This document shows, piece by piece, positions 45,601 to 57,600 of a stretch of DNA of 64,000 nucleotides. Position 1 is the stretch's first letter. Each line of letters begins with the position of its first letter. The translations under genes were made by a program, and so were the position numbers. The notes under the pieces are model-generated. The model searched no databases. It worked only from the letters and a program-made list of their open reading frames with translations, and was not told where the DNA came from. The stretch is from Aristolochia californica (lineage: Eukaryota > Streptophyta > Magnoliopsida > Piperales > Aristolochiaceae): the NCBI GenBank assembly GCA_029961685.1, contig JARWKL010000005.1, positions 40,089,357-40,153,356 on the forward strand, written 5' to 3'.

Positions 45601-48600
45601 TTTTGTTTGATCCAAACTCTATTTTAATATTTAAACATTTACTCCTTTTAACCCACCCAAAAAAAGGCATTTACAAGTCTTTGAAAATGTGGATTTAAAT
45701 TAATCATGTAGATGTATAAAAAATTGAAACCGTGTCATTCAAAACACAAGTCCTATATCAGGACCATTTCGGGACCATGTAACGTTGAGAACATCATGCA
45801 TTACATTCTTAACCAGTACACTACCAGCATTATATCTAAAGGATGCATTTTCCAGCCGGGAACTGTTCATGGGGCGAATCTGTGAAACAATACTTCTGTG
45901 AGGTAACCTCCCCTTTATCTAAGAATTTTGTATGGTCCATACGCCCACCACAGTTGGAACCGCATTGTTAGCTTAGTATATATATAATCAGCATCCACTG
46001 GTGGAGCTTGCTTTCTGAAAAAAAAAAATTGCAGACCAATATCAAGATTGGGTGATATTCTGACAGACAGAACCATTACCACCTCCTGTGGCATCTCACA
46101 CTAGGAAGCTTGAGCATCTTCTTTGTCTGTTCGCCCTGTAATATGCAGCAGAGGTGAAGACCCCTGAGGAAGCTGCATTTTCTTGCGACAAGGCAAGGAG
46201 TACACTTCAAAGTTTACAATGCCAAATTCTCAAAATGGCTTAAGAGAATTGTGAAGATGAGTGCCCATTTTGATGACCACAGCACCTACCAACCAGGGGG
46301 ACTGATAAAGCCCCAGAGATTTCATGTGTCACGTCTCAACTTGAAATAAACTCAGAGACATTGTTTCATGTAGAACCCATGAACAGAGTCCTGATTCTTC
46401 AGAAAGCCTGTCCTTGTGTAAGCAATGAAGCATTACTGAGCATACAAGTTATACAAATTTTGATATAACCTAGACAGAGTGCTGACTAAAAAGGGGGGGA
46501 GAAAGCATGCAGGGAGGTTCTGCTAACCATGATCATGTACACTGTTTTGTGGACCGAAAAAGAAAAAGGTTATATTCAAAGTCCAAAAAAGAGGTAGTTG
46601 AAAATTTATACAAACTGTCCAAAATCCAAAAGAACCCTGAGTGAGGAGCACAAGGCCCTTCTAAGGCCAAACAAAAAAAAATTGTACCCAGATCTAGAAC
46701 TGTCGTGTGTCAAATTAAATTTGAACCCATGAACTGAAAAAAGAACGCAAAAAATTCATTAAATAAAATATAAAATTCGAGGCTAACTTTACAACAGTAT
46801 CACTGGAATCCCCTTATAAAATAAATGCATAGCATATGGAGAATAAGTTCTAAAACCCATTTGGAATCACAAAAGCTGATTTTATAGATTGACAAAATGC
46901 AGCCTCAACCAGATAATTAACAAATACAGTAGGCTGGCACATTATGTTTGCAATCCATCACTTACCGATTTTTAACAAGCATAACCATAGAAGAGCTCAT
47001 CAGTAACATACTGAAAAGCAAACACGACAAGAAATAACCGCAGAAGAGCTAATGCAGGCTGTCACTTACCGATTTTTAACAAGCATTGGAAACAAAACTG
47101 AAACAGAGGATACAAGAAAAAAACCGAAATTTTCACAAAACTGAACCTTGAGGAGCTCAAAATCATAAGAAAAAATTGGATAAACTTACCTTTTAGGTCA
47201 AATTTCTTCCGTCAGCAACACTAGAAGTCGGTTACATCCGGTTGAGAGATGAAGAGGCTGAGGGATAAGGTAGAACGAGGTCTAGCGAGGAAGAAAATCG
47301 GCATCATCGTCTACAATAGCGCAGCTAGTGTCACCGATTTTGCTCTCAAATTTTTCGAAAGAGGGTGTCTGAGACTGAGAGTTTCGATTTCGAAAGACTT
47401 CGTAATCAAAACGTTAAGTCGAAATGAAGCTCCCCTCCCGTCACTACCAAGTCCCGAAAGGCGAAAAGGGTTTTATTTAGTAACCAAGCCGGCTCACAAG
47501 CTCGCGAACGGAACCGCAGCTCACTCAAGTTCGGCTCAGTTATTTAAACCATCACGAATAGCTGCTTGAAGTTGATTCAAAATGCTTTCAAATCGAGCCG
47601 AACCAAGCCGGGTCCGAGCCGAGCTCGAGCTATTCGTGAACCGGCTCGGTTCGGTGCCACCCCTACTTCCAGCAGGTTGTCTTCTTCAAAAAAATTCAAG
47701 AATCGACAGTAGAATGCTCCCAGCAACAATCTACTACTCAGATACCATGTAAAAATCCAAATTTAAGTGAAGGAAGAGGAAAAAATTGAGAGAAAAAGAA
47801 GAAAGGAGAAGAAGAAATTTCTACAGAGCGTGAAAGGCTTTGTTGGGAATTGTGCATGAATTCTCAACCTTCTTAAATAGGTGTTTAGAGTTACAAGTTA
47901 CAAAAATGCCCCTACAAACTTAATAAACTTCTCCTTATACCTCCCTAACTACACATCCTATGTACATGAAAATTTAACCACTGATACATGCAGAACAAGA
48001 TTACATAAAGAAAATTAACCAGTGAAGTGATAAAATAACGAAAATACCCCTAGATGTATTTTCTAACACTAGCACTACATGTGGAATCTGAGAAAGAATC
48101 GGTTCCAAAATCAAAGCAAACGCTAAAAAGAGAATAACTAGAGATAGTATGTTCCTTCCTAAAAGATGTCAAGAAACAAGAACTAGAGGACTGAGAGAAG
48201 AGAAGAAGAAAAAAGAAGAAACAAGTGCTAGAAGAGAGCCAGGGAAGTGCTCTCGTTGGGGTTCTAAATTCAACCCCTAATCCTTCTTATTCACATAAGT
48301 GAGTGTAAGGGACAATTACACATTTACCCCTCTTACACTTAACTCCTTATAACAACCCATCTACACCTCTAACCAGAATAAAAGTGGACCGTAGACACAT
48401 CTAAACATCTTGAACATGATAGTATTCTCATTGAAATACATACCATGTAAAAAGACCAAATTGTCCCTTATACTATATTTTAACAATTAAAAAATCATAT
48501 ATGTAGCACAGCGACAAAGCACAAAGGTGTCTGCCCTTATATAAGGTAAAAGTCCAGAAACAAACCCATATGCATCAACGATCTCCTGATATGCACTTGT

Positions 48601-51600
48601 GAACTGATTAGTTCTGAAATAAGTTGGAGGAGACTCAAAAGCATCCATTACATGAAATATTGACCCAACTTGTGAATTGCTATCAAGTGTCGCATGTTGC
48701 AGTGATTCCTGAATCTGTTTACACCAACAGATAGTGTTAGTTACTAGACATATTAAAAATACTATTCTCAATGGCAAACATAAGTAAAAATATATAATTC
48801 AGAAATTACAATTGTCCAAGTTGGTACCTGAGGCTTTGCAGAAAAAGGACACCAGCCTTCCCCAACTAGACATTTTTTTGTGACATCAAAATTAAGCATA
48901 TTTAATGTATCATAAACAGCTTTCTCTCTTCTTACCTGTAATAAGAACATAACAATTTACAAATGAATCCCTCCTTGTCAAAGACAAGACATGATAGTAG
49001 CAATCAACCCATTCGTCCATTGATTAAAAGTGACTAGATCTTTCTCATACAGGTAACATACCATAAGGGTCCACTGTCTCAAATGAAAGCCAATGGACGA
49101 AAGTGCCTGATTTCTGTGCCGAAGCCCAGCATCCAAAGTGGCATGCAATTCGGAAAGACGAGACATGACCTGTGCACAAAATTAACTCGCAAACAAAAAC
49201 TAAAATGGAAGAGGAGTTTGTGATATCAAAACAAATTTAAAAGAAATGTTTCCAATACATCTCGGAATACTCATTAAGTTTTCTGATTTTTCCATAAGCA
49301 CCTGAAATTCAAGATTGGTGCTACATTCATGTTTTAACTGTACCATACTACTAAATAACTTATAAACTACCAATTTGAGCAAATTTGAGTGTGGAGGTTC
49401 TTCATTTTATTCTTCAGTTTTGTGGATAGCTAGAATAGTCTCGCATTATTTTTTTTTAAATGAGATGCTTTATTAAGAGGCACCAGGCCAAGGAGATTAC
49501 AATGCCTGAGAAGGAAAGACTATCATAATGAGGGATTGATAAAAGACTGCTTCTCTGGCCAGCAAGTCAACCCAAGCATTGGCTGAACACAAAACATGAT
49601 TCCAGGAGAGTACATTGGAAGCAAGTCCAAAATTTCAAAGAAAAGGTGGCGCAAGCGCCAAGGGGGAGGGAATGCTTAGTACACCAGTTAATTACATATA
49701 GGAAGTCACCCTCCACAATAAGATTGCCTTGGTGCTCTCTGAAAAGCCTGAGCCCATGACCAAGAGCAGTTAATTCTCTGAAGCACCAAGAGGACCAGCT
49801 AAGGAAAGCACACTTGAACCAGAGCTTCATCGGAAAATCCCTCCATAGCCAGCAGGCCCCGTGTTTCCCATGGAGCTGCCGTCAAAATTCAATTTGATGC
49901 AGTCAAGAGGGGGAGAGGGGGATCCAATGTTGTATCTTGACTGGTTTGGGGTAAGTTAAGGAGGCAATTTGCACTCAATTCTCATGGATGAATCCAGCTT
50001 CAAATTGCCGGAACTGCATCTGAGTAGTCAGCCAAGAGGCAATGCTGCTCAGAGCTTTATGGAAGGTTGCACTAGGAAAGTTATATTTGCCATGGAAGTG
50101 CCGTTGATTACACTCCAGCCAAATTGACCAGCAGGTGAAGACAATGCAAGCTTTCAACATTGTTCAACCTTTCCTAGTCAAAGTGGTTGACAGTAGCTGA
50201 GAGAGGAAGTCTAGGCAGCAATCCGAAGCACAGAAATTGAGCTCAAAACGGCCGAGGAAACAAGACAAAACAAATCAGGCAAAGGGACAGTAGACAAGAA
50301 TAAGGTTTAACTGATTCATCCTCGCAGCCACACAGACTGCAGGTGATAGTTGGGAGGGCAGTGCCATGCTTGAGGAGGTTGCCCACTGTCAGAATTTTCT
50401 GTGGAGGGAGCTCCAGACAAAAACATTGCTTTTGTGGAAGGCAGATAAGGACCAGCAGCCATGTTTGAGCTAGAAGGAGGCCTCTGCTACTAAGATAGTT
50501 GAAACCACTTCACACAGAGAAATCTCCATTTGCATCCAGGGCCCAAAGAGGGAGGTCATCCAAGTGTCTAGGGAGGTAGCGCTGCTGAGGACTTTCAGGA
50601 GGCAGAGCACTTCATCAGCATCGGAATCACTAAGACCTCTTCTTAGGCCAAGGTTTTAATCTGCGTTGTGAGAGCTGGCATTAGGAATAGCCTCGGCTAC
50701 AGTTATATTCGGCTGCAAGGTGAGGTAAAAAGCATTGGGGAATTGATCTTTGAGTGATGGCCCACCCACAAGTCTAGTCAAAATCTAACTCTATCTCCTC
50801 AACCAGCTTGGAATCTCCACTCTCCATGGATAAGAGGAAAGAGGCAAGCAATGGCCCTCCAAATCGGGGAAAGACAGGCTAAGTTACCATCACCAAACCA
50901 CCAAGCAAGCTGATCAACTTGGATCTTATGACGAACAATAGGAGCCCAGATGGAATTGGGTAGAGATTGATTTTCCAGCACTATTTCAGCAACATGGCTT
51001 GGTTCACAATCTTGAAAGGTCTAATGCCCAAGCTTCCCTGGTCTTTTGGCTGGAGGATATCCCCCCATTTTATGAGATGGTGTTTGAACCCCAAATCAGC
51101 GCCTCTCCAAAGAAAGAGTCTCACTAATGTTTCGGTTCTTTGAGCAATACTAGTCGGGCAATGGAGGAAGGAGAAATAGTATTAAGGGATCCCGCTGAGA
51201 GAAGATTCGATGAGATTCAATCTGCCAACCCTAAGGAGGAGCCTCCCCTTCTAGGTTGAGAGGTGCATGTCCAAGCTCTGGATGACGGGGTTTCAAAGAA
51301 CCTAATCAGGTCTTGAGAAGGACAAAGGAAGACCCAAGAAGATGACGGCAAGCGAGCTAATCTGGCAACCAAGAGTGGCCATATTGTCAACAGTTTCTTG
51401 CTCCAGATCAAAGCCAAAAATACTTGATTTCCTCTTGTTAACCTTCTGGCCAGAAACAAGTTCAAAACATGGCCAGAATTGCCATAAGGTGAGCACTTGG
51501 TCATGTGATCCATTAATAAAACTATATCATCAGCAAACTGAACGATGGGAATGTTCAAGACCGGGATACTAGAGATACTTTGAGGTCAACCAAGGTCCCT

Positions 51601-54600
51601 AGCCTTGAGCAACATCCACGCAAAACTTTCGCCCATGATGTTGATAAGAGGACGGAGAGTGGATCCCCCTGTCTGATTCCCCTCGAGCCCTTGAAGTAAC
51701 CACAGGTGCTTCTATTGATGGGAACTGAGTATCTAGTGGATGCAATACAACTTTGGATCCAACAACGCCATTTCGAGCCAAAACCCAAAAGGGCCATCAT
51801 GTCATCAAGATGTTGCCAGGATACTCTATCAAAAGCCTTCTCAAAGTTAAATTTCACAATCAATTATGGCTCAGAACTCCTAAAACTATCAGCAATTTCA
51901 TGCACTGCCATAGCAGAATCTAGGATACTTCAACCTCTATGGGCAGATGAGGTCCTGCGGAACTCCATTAAGCCTAGAGGCTAAGATCCTACATAAGTAA
52001 TTGTAGGGGCTAGAAATGAGGCTGATTGATGGAAAATCCATTGAAGTTTCCATGTTTGGAGTCTTCAAAATTAGGGCGATGAAGGAGGCACCCATGTTTC
52101 TGTATGTCATGCCGTGAGCCTGGAAGTCTTTCATCAAGACCACTATGTCAGATTTGAGGAAATCCCATCCCATTTGAAAAAATTTCCCAGTGAAACCGTC
52201 GATACCAGGAGCTTTATCCAATGGCAGAGAGAGAACAGCAGCCTTGATTTTGTCCTTAGAGACAGGCATCTTTTAAGGCATCAACTTGGCTGGATGGGAA
52301 ATGGTTGCCAAAGGATCTGAAGTCGGTTCGGTGTTTCGTCCTTATACAAATCTGAAAAGTATCTCAAGTTTTCATTAATAATCTCCGATCTATCTGAGGT
52401 CAAAACCCCATTGATTTTGAGGGAATTGATCCAATTAGATCAGCGACGGGTTGAGGTGACGGCATGGTAGAAATGGGAATTGATGTCCCCCTCAGTGAGC
52501 CATCTATATCTTGCTTAATGCTTCCAATAAATGAAGTCATGATGAATTATATCTTGAAGTTTATTTGCTGAATTCATACGAATCAAGAATTCAGAATCAG
52601 TCAAGGGTCTACCTTCCTCCAGGATGTCCAGAGCAGGAATCTGAGCCCAAATAGACTCCTTTTGGCAAGCAAAGGCAGACCTTGACTCCTTTGACCAGGA
52701 CTTTAATATGGCCTTCAGTTGTTTAAGCTTCAAAGAGAGAATTCCTCCAGCAGCACCATGGGCATCCAAAGCTTTCCACCAACATTCGGCCATACTCTTG
52801 AAGTTTTCAGTCCAGCCAAACATTCTCAAAACGGAACGAATACCCTCAGGCATTTGAATGGGTGTCAAGCAAAATAGGCCAATGATAAGATATAAGCCAT
52901 TCCAAAGTTTTTATGGCGGTAACAAGATAGGCCCAAAGCCAAGAATCAGAGGCAAGGAATCTGTCCAAATGAGAGAGGGTAGAATAGTCTCACATAGATA
53001 TAGGATTAAAAAAATCCCATGTTTATTACTTGAAAAGAAGCCTCCTAACTTTGGCTAGTCATTACAGGATGGTCCTGGACCCAACTCATTAGCCACAGAA
53101 TTTGCTAATCTCGGAATGAGAGACCAAAAACAGTCACAAAGATTGACAAAATCCAAAATTTCAAAAAAGGTATCCCAATATCGCCACGGAGGCACAAAGG
53201 CATTCTCACACCAACCAATCACCACCTTGGAGTCTCCCTCAATCAGGATAGGCCCAAAGCAGTGATCTCGAAAGACACAACTCATTAAGAAGGCTTTGAA
53301 GCTCGCTGTTGTGGAGTCCGCAATACCGAGAAAGCCGGAAAAGGAAACGATCTGGTTCCCAAGAGAATCACGAATCACGCCGTCGACACCTGCTAAGCCA
53401 AGGTTACCGAAAGAAGATTCGTCAAAGTTTTAACATAAGGACACCAGTAGGTGGTGGAGTCCACTCACAGATAACGGGAGGCTTTGAGGAAGTGTGGAGC
53501 TGGGCAAGGCACCTCCAATTATTTCTGATGGTAGATCCCGAGAAAGGGGTGAAGGCTTTGTGAGAGTGAAGCCAAATAGCAATATTGTCTGAAATGGTTT
53601 CGATGATTCTATCTTGAGTGCTGAATTTGGCATTGAATCTTCTTTGATTGCGCTCTAGCCAAAGACCCCAGGGGATGAATGCGGAGAGGGCAGAGATCAT
53701 CAATTTCCCGAGACCGGGGACAGGGGTCTCTGCAAGCATTTGGCAAGTGGCGACCAAGTCTCCTAGGAAGCAAAGATGTAGCCCAATTCTGCTAATAATC
53801 AACGTCCAAATCTCCCAAGAGCAAGGGCACATGAGAAGCAGGTGCCTAACAGTTTCTTCAGTTGCATGGCAAAAAGGGCAAATGGGGTCAACTCCGAGCT
53901 GGCCACGAATTCTGAGATTGTCACTGAGAGAATCTTGTTGCGCCAAACACTCCACATGAAGAATTTTATTTTTGGGGGAGCGCTAAGAGGTCATGTGAAC
54001 TCTACTGCATGCTTGGGACCACGAGTAATCCCACCTCGAATCACAAGGTAAGCAGAGGAGACTGAGAAGGAGCCACTTTTATTTGGCCACCAGATTAATT
54101 TATCTGATTTGTTGGCTTGAATTCTAGCTGGCTGCAAAGCGACCAAAAGGTGGCTGACTTCAAGGCCCTCAAGCTCGGATAGACCACGACGAGGTCGAAT
54201 GTTCCATCCCCCATTATCAACGACTTCAGAAATGGTAATATTCTTTAGTCTTGAAATTTTGAAGAGGCTAGGGAAGGCGTTCTGAAGTGGCATATCACCC
54301 AACCACCAGTCTTCCCAGAATCTGATATGATGGCCATCCCCCACATAGTCGGACAGTTGATGAGAAAATTGGAGTGAGGAGATAGAGAGACCTCCACATA
54401 GGAGATAAATGTCTTTTGTTTCCCCCCTCGATCCACCAATTCGAGGAAATGTCGAGCTTTGAAAGCACCATATTTTTCCAGGGTTTGGAGCAAATGAGTT
54501 GAGTCTCCAAATCCATTTAAGGAGCAAAGCTTGGTTCATGTCTTTGGAGAGACGGATTCCGAGGCCTCCAAAGCTCTTCGGGAGGCAGACTTCCTCCCAA

Positions 54601-57600
54601 TTGACCAAATGGTGCTTGAAATCAGGGTTGTTTTCTCTCCAGAGAAGTGCTTCTTCATCTTATCCAGTTACTGACAAACCGAGGCTAGGCAAGGCATGAA
54701 GGGTAAATAATGGTTTGGAATGCCAGCAATACATGATTTTAAAAGAGTCAACCTTCCAGCCTTGCTAAGCAACCGACCCTTCGACAAAGCAAGCCGCAAT
54801 TCCATCTTCTCAATGACTGGAGTCTAGAGATCTTTGCAGATACGGCCCGTAAACTGAGGAAAACCGAGGTAAGTACAAGGGGTGGATGAGATTGAGCAAC
54901 CAAGCACTTCTGCCATTTTTGAGAGGGAGTTTGGGTTTATATTGAACCCAATCAAGGAAGTTTTACTTCAATTTACTTTCTGACCATAACAGATTTTGAA
55001 GAGTCACGACACTTTATACATCAGCTAGTGCATCCACCTCCACTGAGTCTTCCAGGGGATGCACAGGACTAGCAAAGGCAGAGGCAGAGGTAGAGACAAT
55101 TCAGGCCAAGGATGAGGCTAGGGGGATGGAAAATTTGAAAGAAAGTGTTCATTGTGGATGCACAAATCATTACTCGGACAGATGTTAGATCAAATTGGGA
55201 AAACCTGCATGGGAAAATTCTATTACACATGACAGTATTGCACCTGTGCTTGATGTCACTGCACTTGTTCCACCTGGTGCCACAAATGAGATGCAACAAT
55301 TAATTCAACAACAACAACAAATTGCTTAGCGTATGGCACAACTTTCCGTCACATCCCCCATTGCATCTTTAGCATGTACTCCACCTCCCACAGGTATGTC
55401 TGCATTTACTGTGAGTCATTCACCATCTTGGGTACTTGATTCAGGAGCAACTAAACATATGTTAGGTATGTCTTCCTTATTCTCTTATTTTAAAGAGTCA
55501 CTTCTTATTAAACATGTTAATCTTTTTGATAGATCAATTACCCCCGCACAAAGAGTGGGAAGCATTACTTCTGCCTCCTTTCCATCACCTCAGTCCGCCT
55601 TGCTTGTTCCTAAATTCCCCTTAAACTTACTGTTTGCCAGTCAAATTGCTAAGTCTATTAATTGTTCTTTAACTTTCTACCCTACTCATTGCGCCTTTCA
55701 AGATCTTGTGATGAGGAAAACGATTGGTTCAACTCGTGGGAGTGGACGAGTATATTATTCGGACAGCCATATACCAAATAATACCTTACATGCATTACAC
55801 ACAGCTGATTCACCGTTACAATGGCATCTCAGATTAGGTCATCCATCACCTGCCAAGTTGATTCAAGTAGTTCCAGAATTTCCTTCCAATATTACTTTTC
55901 GATGCAAGTCATGACAACTGGGCAAGCATCACCGAAGTTCTTTTTTAGTTTCACCTCATCAGACAAGCAAACTATTTGATCTTGTTCACTCAGACGTTTG
56001 GGGTCCTTGTCCTGTGACTAGTCAGTTCGGTCATAGGTATTTTATGTCATTCATTGATGATTTCAACAGATGTACATGGATTTATCTCCTTCGAGAAAAA
56101 TTTGAAGCCTTTGATGTATTCCAACTTTTTTATAATGAAATAAAGTATCGGTTTCAACCTCAATCAATACCTTGCGTACAGACAATGGCCTTGAGTTTAT
56201 GAATCAAAAATTTACTTATTTTTACCCCTTTCAAGGGACTATTCATAAGACATCTTGTGTGTTCACTCCACAACAAAATGGAGTAGTTGAACGCAAAAAT
56301 CATCACTTAAAGTGGCTCAAACTATAATGATTCATATGAATGACCCTGAATCATATTGGGGTGATGTTGTACATACATGTTTTTTTATAAACAAAATGCC
56401 ATCATCAGTTCTTGATGGTAAAATTCCCATTCAGGTTTTATCTCCTTCTGCACCTCTTTTTCCTGTACCACCACGTGTATTTAGGTGTGTCTATTTTGCT
56501 CATATTTTTTAACCATTTAGGGATAAATTGTCTCCTCGTGCTATCAAATGCATATTTTTGGGATACTCTCTGACAAAAAAATGATACAAATGTTTTTGTC
56601 CATCTATGAGAAGAACATTAGTATCTGTAGATGTTACGTTTTTTTAGGATGTCCCATTCTTTGAGTCTTCTAGGTCTGAGACAATTTCTATTGAACCCTT
56701 AGTTCCTAGTTTTGTCATTCTTGTTCCAGTTGATGATTGTGTTCACCCCACACGTGATGCTCCTATTGAGAATCCACTACAAGTATCTCAACACCGACAA
56801 CCATTATCTTAGACTACTCCAGACCTCCCTCTCACATTGGACCATGACTCTTCATCATCTCCTGATCCTGAGGTAAGTGATCTACACCTTCTTATTGCTC
56901 TTTGGAAGGGTGTTAGGAAAGGTACTCGTCATCCTTTATCTCATTTTGTATCCTTCAACTCCTTGTCTAACAGCTATCGTAAGTTTGTTTTGTCCTTCTC
57001 CACTTGCACTATTCCCTCTTCAGTGCAAGATACTCTTTTGTCTCCTCATTGGAAGAAAGTTATGGATGTTGAGATGGAAGCACTGGTTGATAGAGGTACT
57101 CGAGAATTATGTAACTTACCTCTAGGAACTGTAGTTGTGGGGTGTAGATGCGTATAGACCATAAAATACAATGGAAAGATATAAAGCTCAACTTATTGCA
57201 AAAGGATATACTAAAAATTTTGGAGTAAATGTATTTGAAACTTTCTCTCCAATTGCCCGACTATCTTCTGTTAGAACACTCATATCAGTTGCAGTGAATC
57301 AAGGGTGGTCTTTGTTTCAGCTTGATATTAAAAATTGTTTTCTTGTATGGTGATCTGAAGGAGGAGGTGTACATGGAGCTATTTCCAGGGTATGTTGCAT
57401 AGGAGGAGACGAACAAAGTACGTAGAGTCAAGAAAGCTCTATATGGCTTAAAAAAAAGTCCACAAGCATGGTTTGAAAATTTTAGTCAAGTGGTTATGTC
57501 CATGGGATTTCTCAAAAGCCACTGTGATCATTCATTATTTGTTATGAAGAGATCTTATGGGACTATCATCTTACTGCAACTCACTTTCAGACTAAAGATC

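Larger units (their letters stand above)
44250..48068 (-). mobile_element. Internally deleted Ty1/copia element in VHA-a intron 10
   Basis: The 5' LTR is 47748-48068 (321 bp, plus-strand ends TGTAAAAATCC...TTTTCTAACA), followed on the minus strand by the primer site TGGTATCTGAGTAGTAG. The partner LTR is visible from about 44250 to 44433. Between them the start of gag ([20 protein letters not shown], 44796-44611) is joined directly to the very end of pol ([30 protein letters not shown], about 44610-44440), so the whole middle of the polyprotein is gone. A hAT-like element (45199-47665) is inserted in its 5' part. The left end of the lower LTR has been lost or has diverged. Confidence 0.8.
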
